Assembly: GCF_023062595.1 (NCBI RefSeq)
Contig: NZ_JALLAN010000011.1
Location: forward strand, 62,001-126,000
Length of the DNA stretch: 64,000 bases
Direction: 5' to 3'
Source of the DNA: Arthrobacter rhizosphaerae
GTDB taxonomy: Bacteria > Actinomycetota > Actinomycetes > Actinomycetales > Micrococcaceae
A program made the translations under genes and the position numbers. The notes beneath the pieces are model-generated. The model saw only the letters and a program-made list of their open reading frames with translations, made no database searches and was not told where the DNA came from. Of this stretch, positions 1-8,629 are shown one piece after another. Numbering within the stretch: position 1 is the first letter of the stretch; each line of letters starts with the position of its first letter.

Positions 1-1398
1 GGGGCGACCGGACTTGTCAGCTACACCTCCATGAACTCGTTCCTCATTGGGCAGTTGGACGACAATCTCAAGCTCGCCTCGAAAAACGCTGTCAAAGTCG
101 GCAGGGCGCCATTCGGTACCCCCAATGGGCCCGACCCCCTGGACCTCCCCGGACAAGGGGTGGGCACCGTCTTCGCGCGGATCCAGAATGGCCAGGTCAG
201 CAGTGCCGGATTCCTTGCGTCGGACACCAGCAGGGCCGCGCTCTCTCCTGACGACAACCATGTTCTGCTCGACGTGCCAGCCGATGGCACTCCCGTTACC
301 AGGACTTTGGCAGACGGGGACTATCGGCTGCTCGCGGTCCAGACGCGGTCCGGAGATGTCGCGATAACCGGCCTTCCCATAGCTGGAAAGGAGAGCACGC
401 TAAATTCCCTGGTGTGGACCATGGGGGTGGGGTCGCTCGCCGGAATAGTGTTGATCGGCCTGGCAGGAACAGCCATGATCCGCCGTAACCTGAAGCCCCT
501 TGAGCAGTTGTCCGATGTGGCCACCCAGGTCTCCCGGTTACCCCTCGACGCCGGCGAAGTGGCGCTCGCCGTGCGGGTCCCGCCGTCGAGCGCTCATCCC
601 GGAACTGAAGTGGGCAGGGTTGGCCACGCTTTGAACCTCATGCTGGACAACGTCTCCCGGGCGCTTGAGTCCCGGCAACGGAGCGAGACCAAGGTCAGGC
701 AGTTTGTGGCAGACGCGTCCCACGAACTGCGGACCCCTCTCACTGCAATCCGCGGCTACACCGAGCTGATGCGAATGACGGAAAACCTGACTCCCGACGG
801 GACGAAATCTCTCTCAAGGGTGCAGAGTCAGTCCGAGCGGATGACTGCCCTGGTGGAGGACCTGCTCATGCTTGCCCGCATTGATGAAGGGCAGCAGCTG
901 CGACTCGCGGACGTGGATCTTACCCAGCTGGTGGTCGAAACGGTCAGCGACGAGCGGGTGATGGCGCCCGACCGAAAGTGGAAGCTGGAACTGCCAGGAG
1001 ATGCCGTCATGGTCCGCGGCGACGCCTCGGGATTGCGCCAGGTCCTGACGAACCTGCTTTCCAACGCCAGGAAGCACACACCGCCGGGAACCACTGTGGT
1101 GGCTGGTGTGGCGGAGCCCCAGGAAGGGATCGTCATTATTTCCGTTACCGACGATGGTCCCGGCATCGATCCGGGATTCATTGACAAGGTGTTCACCCGT
1201 TTTACCCGTGCGGATGCCTCGAGAGCCATTACCCACCCTGGAAGCAACCCTGAAAATGAGGGATCCAGCGGCCTCGGATTATCCATAGTCCAATCGATCA
1301 TGGAGGTTCACGGAGGCAGCGTTGAGGTCACTTCCCGCCCGGGCTTCACCCGGTTCTTGCTCAGATTTCCAGCGCAACTCACCGCGCCGTCGTCGTGA
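1..1398 (+). CDS. Sensor histidine kinase, 5' truncated by the window edge
   Basis: The reading frame is open to base 1, so the N-terminus lies outside the window. What remains is part of an extracytoplasmic sensor domain, one membrane segment (around bases 412-475), a HAMP linker, a HisKA domain with the phospho-acceptor His in ASHELRTPL (His codon at 721), and a HATPase_c domain with an N box (NLLSNARKHT, about 1051), a G1 box (DDGPGID, about 1150) and a G2 box (GSSGLGLSIV, about 1261). This is the usual OmpR-partner kinase layout. The response regulator is expected upstream, outside the window. The ligand cannot be read from the sequence. Confidence 0.93.
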   Translation, partial: GATGLVSYTSMNSFLIGQLDDNLKLASKNAVKVGRAPFGTPNGPDPLDLPGQGVGTVFARIQNGQVSSAGFLASDTSRAALSPDDNHVLLDVPADGTPVTRTLADGDYRLLAVQTRSGDVAITGLPIAGKESTLNSLVWTMGVGSLAGIVLIGLAGTAMIRRNLKPLEQLSDVATQVSRLPLDAGEVALAVRVPPSSAHPGTEVGRVGHALNLMLDNVSRALESRQRSETKVRQFVADASHELRTPLTAIRGYTELMRMTENLTPDGTKSLSRVQSQSERMTALVEDLLMLARIDEGQQLRLADVDLTQLVVETVSDERVMAPDRKWKLELPGDAVMVRGDASGLRQVLTNLLSNARKHTPPGTTVVAGVAEPQEGIVIISVTDDGPGIDPGFIDKVFTRFTRADASRAITHPGSNPENEGSSGLGLSIVQSIMEVHGGSVEVTSRPGFTRFLLRFPAQLTAPSS

Positions 1399-1480
1399 TC
1401 TCTGTTACCAAAATGTGACTTAATCCCTCAACTCCTGTAGCGTCGTTGGGGTGCGGCTACCGTTCTGGCCGCATTTCCGG

Positions 1481-1654
1481 TTGGACGCCAAACTCTGCCG
1501 CTTCCCGGATACCGCATGACCAGGCAGAGACGGGGGACCCAGAGTCTCCGGGCATTTGTTCAGCATTCCGCCCTTGGGGTGAAGCCGACACGTGATTTTC
1601 CGTGCGGCCGGATGACCTCATCCGAACCCGACAGCTAACTCCGTAGGCGTTGAG
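1481..1654 (+). promoter_or_regulatory. c-di-AMP riboswitch (ydaO/yuaA class)
   Basis: The conserved blocks of this class occur in order: GGGGGACCCAGAG (from 1532), TTGGGGTGAAGCCG (from 1574) and CCGAACCCGACAGCTAACTC (from 1622), then GTAGGCGTTGAGAGG. The segment ACGCC near 1484 can pair with GGCGT near 1645 to close P1. The element ends just before the ribosome binding site of the cell-wall lytic gene at 1663, the usual actinobacterial target. In the known class, c-di-AMP binding turns expression off. Confidence 0.88.
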
Positions 1655-1662
1655 AGGCAATC

Positions 1663-2403
1663 ATGACTGAACCCTTGGTACAAACGCGCCCTGATCACAA
1701 TCCGGAGCCCAAGAATGCACCGGATCAGCCCTCGCAACACGGGATTTCAAGGCACCGCGCGGAAAGCTCGAAAACCCCCTTCTCCCTCTCCCGGGTCAGC
1801 TCAGCACTGGGTGGCAACGGCTATCGTCTGGCTGTCGTCGCTTCAGCCTGTGCCGTATTGATTGGCGTGGGCGCCGCCGGGCAGGCCTCCGAGCCGGCCA
1901 TACCGGAAGCAGCTCCCACGGCCCAAGCTCCCACCACAGCCAACGCCGAGTCACGAATCGACTTCGAGAAGTCCCTGGTTAAGGCGCAGGCTGCTCCTTC
2001 GCAGGCACCGGTGGAACCACAGGCAGCTCCTGCCCCGCCACCTGCTCCGGCTCCTGCTCCGGCTCCCGAGCCCGCTCCGGCACCTGTTGCCGTTGACGAT
2101 CCTGCGGCCGCCCAGGCTTATGCTGCGGGTCAGCTTGCCAGCTATGGTTGGGCCCCGGACCAGATGCAGTGCCTCATGACACTGTGGACCAAGGAATCGG
2201 AGTGGAAGACCACTGCCACCAACCCCAGCAGCGGCGCCTACGGAATCGTGCAGTCCCTTCCCGCTGAGAAGATGGCGACGGCGGGTGCTGACTACGTGAC
2301 CAACTTCCGCACCCAGATCAACTGGGGCCTCAACTACATCAAGGAACGCTACGGCTCCCCCTGCGGCGCCTTGAACTTCCACTACGCGAACAACTGGTAC
2401 TAA
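1663..2403 (+). CDS. Secreted/membrane-anchored lytic transglycosylase-like protein
   Basis: The 246-residue protein has a basic N-terminal cytoplasmic stretch, one hydrophobic segment at about residues 55-72, an Ala/Pro-rich linker (about 95-145) and a C-terminal SLT-like domain. The domain carries KESEW (Glu178 as likely catalytic acid), NPSSGAYGI and a closing YANNWY typical of actinobacterial transglycosylase-like proteins. It would cleave peptidoglycan glycan strands outside the membrane. GAGAGG lies just before the ATG. The c-di-AMP riboswitch directly upstream links it to osmotic and cell-wall homeostasis. The long cytoplasmic stretch before the hydrophobic segment is unusual for a cleaved signal peptide, so it may stay anchored. 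Confidence 0.85.
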   Translation: MTEPLVQTRPDHNPEPKNAPDQPSQHGISRHRAESSKTPFSLSRVSSALGGNGYRLAVVASACAVLIGVGAAGQASEPAIPEAAPTAQAPTTANAESRIDFEKSLVKAQAAPSQAPVEPQAAPAPPPAPAPAPAPEPAPAPVAVDDPAAAQAYAAGQLASYGWAPDQMQCLMTLWTKESEWKTTATNPSSGAYGIVQSLPAEKMATAGADYVTNFRTQINWGLNYIKERYGSPCGALNFHYANNWY

Positions 2404-2453
2404 ACCGACTTCGCCCTGGTGCGCCCGGGTGTTCCCCACGGCATACTGTGACC

Positions 2454-2897
2454 ATGAAGTTCACCACCACCATCATGGGCAGCGGCAACACAGCCGGAAT
2501 TGTGGTACCTGCCGAAATCGTGGAGGCGCTCGGGGCGGGCAAGCGTCCGCCAGTTCTGGTAACAGTCAACGGTAAGAGCTACCGCAGCAGCATCGCCGTC
2601 ATGGGTGGGCAATTCATGGTCGGTCTGAGCGCCGCTAACCGCGAGTTGACCGGGGCTGCAGCCGGGGACACGGTGGAAGTCGGGCTGGAGCTCGATACCC
2701 AACCACGCGTCGTCGAGCTCCCCGATGATCTGGCTGCGGCGCTCGCCGCTGAACCTGAAGCGCAGGCTTTTTATGCGGCCCTGAACTACAGCGCGCAGCG
2801 TCGTTATGTGGAACCTGTCGCGAGCGCCAAGCCCGGGGACACACGCTCGCGCCGGGTTGCGAAAGCTGTGGAGAACCTTAAAGCCGGAAAGAAATAA
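2454..2897 (+). CDS. DUF1905 / YdeI-type protein
   Basis: A 147-residue protein with an N-terminal DUF1905 beta-barrel (about residues 1-85: MKFTTTIMGSG..., GKRPPVLVTVNG, MVGLSAANRE) and a short C-terminal bacteriocin-protection YdeI/OmpD-associated helical tail (AAALAAEPEAQAFYAALNYSAQRRYVEPVASAKPGDTRSRRV). The ATG at 2454 fits family N-termini better than the in-frame GTG at 2448. The family has no settled biochemical function. The 3' end overlaps the convergent HAD gene by 20 bases. A larger YdeI relative sits at 55713-56351. Confidence 0.8.
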   Translation: MKFTTTIMGSGNTAGIVVPAEIVEALGAGKRPPVLVTVNGKSYRSSIAVMGGQFMVGLSAANRELTGAAAGDTVEVGLELDTQPRVVELPDDLAAALAAEPEAQAFYAALNYSAQRRYVEPVASAKPGDTRSRRVAKAVENLKAGKK

Positions 2898-3546
2898 TGT
2901 TCTTTCCGCTGGGATCCTGAAGGACTCCGGCGGAAACCGCTGAGTAGTCCGTAATGTGCAGGACGCCGTCGGGAAGCTCTCCGGTGTTAGGACCTACAGC
3001 AACAGTGCGGATGCCCGCCGCTACACCGGCCGCAATCCCGGCGGGGGCATCTTCAAACACCAGGGCGTCGCTCGGGTGGACCCCGAGGAGCGATGCCGCC
3101 AGGAGATAACCCTCCGGGTCCGGCTTGCCCCGGGTTACGTCAGCGGCGAAGACGGCAGAGACGGGGATGGCGAGCCCTGCTGCAGCCATCCTCACCTCGG
3201 CGAGCCTGCGGAAAGCCGATGTCACCAGAGCCACGGATTCGGCGGGAAGACTCGCCAGCAGCTCCACCGCCCCCGGCACCGGGACGATCCCGCGCGTCTC
3301 CACCAGTTCCATCCGCCCGAGCTCCGCGGTGAGCGCTTCGATGTCGGATCCGGCCGGTGCGTAACGCCGTACGGTATCGATGGCCTGGACGCCGTGCGAG
3401 GTCCGCAGGATTTCGGCAAAGTCGAGGCCGTAGCGCCCGGCGAATTCGCCCCACACCCGTTCCACGATGCTGGTGGAATCAACGAGGGTGCCGTCCATGT
3501 CAAACAGGACACCCCGGGCGGTCAGAGTGTTGTTGGGCAGGCTCAT
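2878..3546 (-). CDS. HAD-superfamily phosphatase (beta-phosphoglucomutase-like subfamily)
   Basis: This 222-residue HAD hydrolase opens with motif I in FDMDGTLVDS, has motif II in ALVTSAF, and motifs III/IV in RGKPDPEGYL and VFEDAPAGI. An alpha-helical cap lies between motifs I and II. Such enzymes dephosphorylate small sugar phosphates or nucleotides; the substrate cannot be assigned from sequence. It starts 4 bases after upp and is probably co-transcribed with it, which would suit a nucleotide or sugar-phosphate clean-up role (inference). The frame is open upstream into upp, but MSLPNNT is the first sensible start. Confidence 0.85.
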   Translation of the reverse strand: MSLPNNTLTARGVLFDMDGTLVDSTSIVERVWGEFAGRYGLDFAEILRTSHGVQAIDTVRRYAPAGSDIEALTAELGRMELVETRGIVPVPGAVELLASLPAESVALVTSAFRRLAEVRMAAAGLAIPVSAVFAADVTRGKPDPEGYLLAASLLGVHPSDALVFEDAPAGIAAGVAAGIRTVAVGPNTGELPDGVLHITDYSAVSAGVLQDPSGKNIISFRL

Positions 3547-3550
3547 CCGG

Positions 3551-4186
3551 TTATCCGGCGATCCCGTACAACCTGTCGCCAGCATCGCCCAGACCCGGCA
3601 CGATGTAGGACTTGTCGTTGAGTTTTTCGTCGATGGAAGCCAGGACGATAGTGACATTGGCGTCCGAGAGTTCTTCCTCGAGCCGGGCCAGGCCTTCGGG
3701 GGCGGCAAGGAGGCAGATGCAGGTGACATCCGAAGCGCCGCGCTTGAAGAGGAACTTAATGGCCTCACGGAGTGTTCCACCGGTGGCCAGCATGGGGTCC
3801 AGCACGAAGATCTGCCGGTTCGTCAGGTTCTCCGGGAGCCGTTCCGCATAGGTGATGATGTCAAGGGTTTCCTCGTCCCGGGCCATTCCCAGGAAGCCGA
3901 CCTCCGCCGTCGGAACCAGCTTGGTCATCCCTTCCAGCATGCCAAGACCGGCGCGGAGGATGGGGACCACCAGCGGCGTGGGCTTAGTGAAGGCGGTGCC
4001 CACCGCAGTGCTGACGGGTGTCTCGATGGTCACGGGCTGGGTGCGGACATCCCGCGTGGCTTCGTAAGCCAGAAGAGTTACCAGCTCCTCTGTGAGCTGC
4101 CGGAAAACCGGCGAAGGGGTCTTTTTGTCCCGCAGAACGGTGAGCTTGTGGGCGACCAGCGGGTGGTCCACGACGAGTGTGCGCAT
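3551..4186 (-). CDS. upp: Uracil phosphoribosyltransferase
   Basis: This 211-residue enzyme of pyrimidine salvage makes UMP from uracil and PRPP. It is full length for the family. It starts [20 protein letters not shown], contains the PRPP-binding loop DPMLATGGT, and ends with the uracil-binding region ...[16 protein letters not shown]. It diverges from tadA across the PAP2 gene; the tadA/upp divergent pairing is common in actinobacteria, so the PAP2 gene may be a later insertion or an extra operon member. The preceding PAP2 stop codon is only 13 bases away. No strong ribosome binding site is visible. Confidence 0.96.
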   Translation of the reverse strand: MRTLVVDHPLVAHKLTVLRDKKTPSPVFRQLTEELVTLLAYEATRDVRTQPVTIETPVSTAVGTAFTKPTPLVVPILRAGLGMLEGMTKLVPTAEVGFLGMARDEETLDIITYAERLPENLTNRQIFVLDPMLATGGTLREAIKFLFKRGASDVTCICLLAAPEGLARLEEELSDANVTIVLASIDEKLNDKSYIVPGLGDAGDRLYGIAG

Positions 4187-4199
4187 GGGGTCAAAACTA

Positions 4200-5030
4200 T
4201 CACCCGGATGTCTTGTCCCCGCCCTGGCTGCGAACCACTCCATCAGACTCAGCAGGAGCGGAATCCGAGAGGTGAGCGGGATGGTCAAAAGTGGGTGCCG
4301 GACCCGCATGTTCGCGACGGCGCGTGAGATGGAAAAGCCTATGGGCCAAAACCACAAAGCCCAGCCAGGCCAGCCCCAGGAGCCAGGCGGCAATCACGTC
4401 TGTCAGCCAGTGATGGCCCAGGAACACCCGGCTCAGTCCCATCGCGCCAGCGAAGAGGATGCCTGCCACCACCACGGAAATCCGGATCCAGGCATGGGCC
4501 ACCTCCAGGCACATCAAGTACACCAGGACACCGATCACCACTGTCGTATTCAGGGTGTGGCCGCTGGGGAAGGAAGGGGACGACTCGTAGGGGGCGACGG
4601 CGTCGACATGGTCCGGACGCGTCCGGCCAAACAGTCGCTTGCCCACGTTCGTGGCTGTAATGGAGACCGCTGCGGCGCCGGCGACGAGGATAATCGGACG
4701 CCAGGTCCTGGTGGTAAAAGTCAGCCAGGCCGTCAGGAAGCTGGCCAGAATCGGCATGCCGATACTTCCACCGATATTGGTGAAGGCTGTCATCGCCTCA
4801 TTCATTGCGGGACTGCGGATCTGTTTAGCAAAGGCGAGCGCAGGCTGATCCAGGCCCGCCACACCGCTTTCATCCACGACGTCCTCGTACACTTCTGCCC
4901 CCAGGAGGGCCAGCGTTACGATCATGGCGCCGCCGATCAGGAGGGTGAGCCACAGAGCCGCATACGGAGCCACCCAGAGCCCATATCGATCGACCACTGT
5001 TTTCAGGACTCGGTCAGTCAAGGGTTTCAT
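4200..5030 (-). CDS. PAP2-family membrane phosphatase
   Basis: A 276-residue integral membrane protein with about six hydrophobic segments and the full acid-phosphatase signature: KRLFGRTRP (C1), PSFPSGHT (C2) and [13 protein letters not shown] (C3). Members dephosphorylate lipid phosphates such as phosphatidate or undecaprenyl pyrophosphate at the outer membrane face. A polar tail of about 45 residues follows the last membrane helix. It lies upstream of and in the same direction as upp. The exact lipid substrate is not predictable. Confidence 0.88.
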   Translation of the reverse strand: MKPLTDRVLKTVVDRYGLWVAPYAALWLTLLIGGAMIVTLALLGAEVYEDVVDESGVAGLDQPALAFAKQIRSPAMNEAMTAFTNIGGSIGMPILASFLTAWLTFTTRTWRPIILVAGAAAVSITATNVGKRLFGRTRPDHVDAVAPYESSPSFPSGHTLNTTVVIGVLVYLMCLEVAHAWIRISVVVAGILFAGAMGLSRVFLGHHWLTDVIAAWLLGLAWLGFVVLAHRLFHLTRRREHAGPAPTFDHPAHLSDSAPAESDGVVRSQGGDKTSG

Positions 5031-5089
5031 GATGCCTCCCCGTTTTTTCTGCTTACAAGGCTGCTTACCATCGAAACTATCATTGAGCC

Positions 5090-5593
5090 ATGACTTCCCC
5101 GGAGCCGCGCCATGCTGAGTGGATGGGCCTTGCCCTGACTGAGGCCCGGCTGGCGCTGGCCACTGAGGACGTGCCGATCGGCGCCGTCGTCATCGGTCCT
5201 GACGGGACGGTTCTGGGTTCCGGCCGCAACGAGCGTGAGGCGCTCGGCGACCCCACTGCGCATGCCGAGATGGTGGCCATCAGGGAAGCAGCGGCGCGAC
5301 TTCGCACGCTGCGGGCGCTGGATGGCGGGGTCGACGACGGCTGGCGGTTGGAGGATTGCACTCTGGTGGTGACGCTTGAGCCGTGTGCCATGTGCGCCGG
5401 AGCAATTGTGCTGTCCCGCATCCCCCGGGTGGTGTTCGGGGCCTGGGATGAAAAAGCGGGAGCCGCCGGTTCCGTGTTCGATGTCCTCCGCGAGCGCCGG
5501 CTCAACCATTGGGTGGAGGTCTACGCCGGCGTCCGGGAGCACGAATGTGCCGCACTGCTCCGTGGATTTTTCGCACAGCACCGGGGTGTCTGA
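5090..5593 (+). CDS. tadA: tRNA-specific adenosine deaminase
   Basis: A 167-residue zinc deaminase that converts A34 of tRNA-Arg(ACG) to inosine. Zinc ligands and catalytic Glu are in HAEM (His58, Glu60) and PCAMC (Cys99, Cys102). The C-terminal helix that grips the anticodon loop is present. A short acidic insertion (ALDGGVDDGW) sits between the two metal motifs. It diverges from the PAP2/upp group with a 59-base gap that must hold both promoters. Confidence 0.94.
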   Translation: MTSPEPRHAEWMGLALTEARLALATEDVPIGAVVIGPDGTVLGSGRNEREALGDPTAHAEMVAIREAAARLRTLRALDGGVDDGWRLEDCTLVVTLEPCAMCAGAIVLSRIPRVVFGAWDEKAGAAGSVFDVLRERRLNHWVEVYAGVREHECAALLRGFFAQHRGV

Positions 5594-5613
5594 CTTTTTG
5601 GCGGCTGGGACGT

Positions 5614-6741
5614 TCATAGATCTGCGTTTCCGTACAGCGTCACCAGCACCGTCCGCGCGGTGTCCTCCCAACCGGGAAGCCGTTCCCTTACCGTCATCGC
5701 CGCCGTCCGCCATTGTGTGCGGAGGCCAGGATCCGTCAACCAGTTCCGGAGAACATCGGCCAGGGGCGCGGGATCGGTGTCGAGCTCGACGGCGGTGCCC
5801 GGGAGGGTTCCGTACTCTCCTTGGCCCCCGGATTCCTCGTAGCTCCGCTGCCCTGATCCGGCGTGCAGCGCCTCCACCGCGCCCGTCCCGGCCCGGACTA
5901 TGACCGGGAGCCCGTGGGCGAGGGATTCAGGGACCACCAGTCCGTAAGCTTCCGCACGGGAGACCAGGAGGCTCAGGTCTGCGGCCTTCCATTCGGCGTC
6001 GAACTCCTCACCGCCCAACTCCCCCGCCAGCCGCACGCGTGAACCAAGGCCAAGGCGTTCGACGGCGGCACTCACCTCGCGCGCGTACGCTTCGTCCGCC
6101 GAATCCGAGCCGATCAGCGAGGCGGTCCACGGCAGGTCCATCACCCCGGCAAGGGCGCCCAGCAGTATCAACTGGTCCTTGTTGGGCAGCAAGGCGGCAA
6201 CGGCAATGAAATGGGGCGGGGTGGAACCCACAGCCAGCGGGGCCGGATCCGTACCGGGCAGGGCTGGAGTCACGCCGTCGATCCCATGCCGTTCCTTCAC
6301 CAGGGCGGCGACAGAAGAACTTGTGGACATCACTCCCGAAGCGGCCGCAAGGGCACGGCGTTCCAATGCGGGCCCCTCCCCTATGGGCGTCTCCAGCGGC
6401 ATGTGCAGCAGTACCCATGCGGGCCGGCCCTCGGCTGCGGCCTGCTCCATTTCCTCCGGCGCTCCGGAGGCAACCAGGCCATCGACGATGGTTACCGCCG
6501 TCGGGTCCGTGCTGGCCAGTTCAGACAGCAGCGAGCCGAACCGCCGTCGGTCCTCCTCGCTGCCGATTGGCCACTCGCCGTCGGCCCGGTAGGTATTCAC
6601 CTGTGCCCCCAGGGCGATCAGCTTTGTGGTGAGCGCTGCGTTGTAGACGTTGCCACCCGAGTTATGGAGCACGTTCCCGGGCACCACCAGCTGGATCCGT
6701 CTCGTGGACTTGGCAGAGACCGCGGGCTGGGGAGTGGACAC
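5614..6741 (-). CDS. GT4-family glycosyltransferase of the pterin-like cassette
   Basis: This 375-residue GT-B glycosyltransferase begins with a Gly-rich loop (VVPGNVLHNSGGNVYN), and has a C-terminal donor-binding domain with the retaining GT4 signature EAYGLVVPESLAHGLPVIV (an E-x7-E pair). It would transfer a sugar from a nucleotide donor to an unknown acceptor. The start is uncertain: GTG 6741 leaves a 5-base gap from the upstream gene, while an in-frame ATG at 6783 would overlap that gene. Its position as third gene after a dehydrogenase and a PTPS-fold protein suggests a glycosylated small metabolite (inference). Confidence 0.82.
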   Translation of the reverse strand: MSTPQPAVSAKSTRRIQLVVPGNVLHNSGGNVYNAALTTKLIALGAQVNTYRADGEWPIGSEEDRRRFGSLLSELASTDPTAVTIVDGLVASGAPEEMEQAAAEGRPAWVLLHMPLETPIGEGPALERRALAAASGVMSTSSSVAALVKERHGIDGVTPALPGTDPAPLAVGSTPPHFIAVAALLPNKDQLILLGALAGVMDLPWTASLIGSDSADEAYAREVSAAVERLGLGSRVRLAGELGGEEFDAEWKAADLSLLVSRAEAYGLVVPESLAHGLPVIVRAGTGAVEALHAGSGQRSYEESGGQGEYGTLPGTAVELDTDPAPLADVLRNWLTDPGLRTQWRTAAMTVRERLPGWEDTARTVLVTLYGNADL

Positions 6742-6746
6742 AGGAG

Positions 6747-7145
6747 CTATTCCGCCTCGAAGTCCAGGGAGTACGTTGCCCACGCATCAGGCGTTTCTCG
6801 CAGGGTCACATCGATGCCGGCAAGTTCCCGGCCGTCCACACCGTCACGGACCCGGGCGGCCACGGCGTCGGCTATGTATTGGGCCAGTGCCTCGGTGGTG
6901 CTCAGTTCGCCGGCAAAGTCCGGGTGCTCGTCGAGGTTCCGGTAGTTCAGCCCGTCCAGTACCCCACCGACGACGTCGCCCGCCTCACCAATGTCCAGGA
7001 CAATCGCATTTTCATTGAGCTTCCGACGGCGGAACGTCACCTCTGCGACGAAGGTGGCTCCGTGGAGCCCCTGCGCGGGCCCGAACACCTCTCCCGGGAG
7101 GCTGTGGGCGATCATGAAATGATTGCGGACGGTCAGGCTGAACAC
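6747..7145 (-). CDS. Divergent PTPS/QueD-fold protein lacking canonical catalytic residues
   Basis: A 132-residue T-fold protein of the 6-pyruvoyl-tetrahydropterin synthase family. The fold is recognisable (FMIAHSLPG, LHGATF, VLDIGE, LDGLNYRNL, STTEALAQYIAD, LRET). Aligned by eye with E. coli QueD, the catalytic Cys before HGH is Ala, the second zinc His of HGH is Ala (HGA), and the catalytic Asp-His pair (LDH) is Asn-Tyr (LNY). The Glu that anchors the pterin (LRET) is kept. GTG 7145 is preceded by AAGAGG. The start is 2 bases beyond the stop of the dehydrogenase gene. Standard PTPS or QueD activity is doubtful. Confidence 0.8.
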   Translation of the reverse strand: MFSLTVRNHFMIAHSLPGEVFGPAQGLHGATFVAEVTFRRRKLNENAIVLDIGEAGDVVGGVLDGLNYRNLDEHPDFAGELSTTEALAQYIADAVAARVRDGVDGRELAGIDVTLRETPDAWATYSLDFEAE

Positions 7146-7147
7146 AG

Positions 7148-8176
7148 TTACCTCTTGCTTTCGGTGGTCTTGTTTTCGGTTGGCGCGTGCGAGTAGTCGA
7201 TGACGTGACACAGGGCGTCCAGGGTTCCTTCTGAAAGCCTGTTCACCACCCCGGGAAGGTCTTCAAAGCCGGACGTTCCTGTCAGGAAATGATCAAAAAC
7301 GGGGTCACTGAGCAGTGAGACGGCGAGCTCCAGACGGTCGGAGGTACTGCGACGGTGACGGCGGGAGCGGGCCACGACGCCTACCTGGCTGGCGCGGATG
7401 GACAAGCGTCGGGCGTGGAAGTCTTCGCCCAAGGGAACTGAAACTTTTCGGTCCGCGTACCAGGACATCTCGATGATTTCGCCCTCGTCGCCTGCCAACT
7501 TCAGGCAGTGCTCAAGTCCGTCCTGCGAGGCGGAACAGTGGAACACGATGTCGCAGTCTCCGAGGGCGTCGTCCGGAAGGCTGAAATCCACCTCGAGGGC
7601 GGCGGCGAACCCACGCTTGGAGGGGTCGACGTCGATGATCTGCAGCCGCTGGAGCGGAAAGTTCCGCAGGAGTATGGCCACCATGCCGCCCACGAGCCCG
7701 GCACCGACGACGGCGATCCGGTCCCCCAGCCTCGGCCCTGCCTCCCACAAAGCGTTGACCGCCGTTTCCACGGTGCCTGTCAGCACGGCCCTCTGCGGAG
7801 GGACGTTGTCCGGAACGACGGTGAGCTCGTGGGCGGGGACTACGTAGCGGTCCTGATGCGGATAGAGGCAAAAAACGGTCTGGCCTTCCAGCTCCGTCGG
7901 GCCCCTTTCCACCACGCCAACGGACAGGTAGCCGAATTTCACGGGTGAAGGAAAATGTCCTACCTGATGGGGTGCGGCCATCCGGTCTTCGATGCATTCC
8001 GGTACTCTCGCGGAGTGCACCACCATTTCCGTGCCCTTGCTGATGCCGGAATAAAGGGTCCGCACCAGAGCCTCTCCCTCTGCCAGGTTCGGAAGGTCCT
8101 CCGCCCGGAGTTCCCCCTTGCGCGGGCCGACGGTCCAATATGCGGTGGCTTTTTGCGGCTGCTCTGAATTGATCAT
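7148..8176 (-). CDS. MDR-family (zinc-type) dehydrogenase
   Basis: A 342-residue medium-chain dehydrogenase/reductase. It has the N-terminal GroES-like region (YSGISKGTEM, FPSPVKFGYLSVGVVE, VFCLYPHQ) and a Rossmann domain with GAGLVGGM followed by the acidic NAD-binding residue in IIDVDPSKRG. The structural-zinc Cys cluster of classical alcohol dehydrogenases is absent. Relatives occur beside PTPS-like and glycosyltransferase genes in several phyla (recalled, not searched). It is the first gene of a three-gene unit with 2- and 5-base gaps, so the three products probably act on one pathway. Confidence 0.82.
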   Translation of the reverse strand: MINSEQPQKATAYWTVGPRKGELRAEDLPNLAEGEALVRTLYSGISKGTEMVVHSARVPECIEDRMAAPHQVGHFPSPVKFGYLSVGVVERGPTELEGQTVFCLYPHQDRYVVPAHELTVVPDNVPPQRAVLTGTVETAVNALWEAGPRLGDRIAVVGAGLVGGMVAILLRNFPLQRLQIIDVDPSKRGFAAALEVDFSLPDDALGDCDIVFHCSASQDGLEHCLKLAGDEGEIIEMSWYADRKVSVPLGEDFHARRLSIRASQVGVVARSRRHRRSTSDRLELAVSLLSDPVFDHFLTGTSGFEDLPGVVNRLSEGTLDALCHVIDYSHAPTENKTTESKR

Positions 8177-8283
8177 CTTGCTTACGAATGTAGTCTCGCT
8201 GGCTCACCCGGGGAAGCACCTTGGCTCTTGCGCGTGCCGCCGTTTTGGGGATGGGCGCCCTGCTCCGGTAACCTGTATGGGTT

Positions 8284-8373
8284 GGTGACGTGTCCGAGCG
8301 GCCGAAGGTGCAACACTCGAAATGTTGTTTGGTGTCAAAGCCAACGTGGGTTCAAATCCCACCGTCACCGCCA
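8284..8373 (+). tRNA. tRNA-Ser(CGA)
   Basis: A 90-base cloverleaf with a 7-bp acceptor stem (GGTGACG/CGTCACC), anticodon stem CAACA/TGTTG around loop CTCGAAA (anticodon CGA, reading UCG), a long variable arm typical of tRNA-Ser, a TTCAAAT T-loop, discriminator G and an encoded CCA. A strong terminator follows. Its 3' end has a near-copy at 15500-15517. Confidence 0.96.
8354..8371 (+). other. Candidate attachment-site core (tRNA end)
   Basis: AAATCCCACCGTCACCGC, from the T-loop to the 3' end of tRNA-Ser, recurs with one mismatch at 15500-15517. A direct repeat of a tRNA 3' end is the classical scar of tyrosine-recombinase integration. No integrase is seen between the repeats, so this is inference. 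Confidence 0.5.
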
Positions 8374-8378
8374 ACTGA

Positions 8379-8424
8379 AAAGGCCCCGGTTCCCTTGTAA
8401 ACAAAGGGAACCGGGGCCTTTTCT
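8379..8424 (+). terminator. Intrinsic terminator after tRNA-Ser
   Basis: A near-perfect GC-rich hairpin: AAGGCCCCGGTTCCCTT, a short loop, then AAGGGAACCGGGGCCTT and a T-rich tail (TTCTTTTG). It lies 6 bases after the CCA end. Confidence 0.93.
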
Positions 8425-8629
8425 TTTGTCTAGAAACGCCCAGCGGTAACGCAGCGGTAAGCGTACACATTCGAGGGAAGCACCAAGAGTCTGGACTTCA
8501 CCGTCACCAAGACGGAGTGCGCAACTGTTTGATCAAGTACGTAGACAAGGGCCCGGCCGACGTGCTCTCGGCTTTGAGGCCCTGGTCATTGAGACGGTGT
8601 GAGTAGACCGTCCCTGTCGACAGCCGGCC

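Noticed and set aside
6747..7145. QueD role in queuosine synthesis, given tgt and yhhQ in the window
   Set aside because: The catalytic residues of QueD are missing and the genes are more than 50 kb apart. Its immediate neighbours are a dehydrogenase and a glycosyltransferase, not que genes.
8499..8508. CACCGTCACC as a second copy of the tRNA acceptor end
   Set aside because: Only 10 bases match and there is no matching boundary in gene content; chance is likely. The 18-base copy at 15500 is much better.
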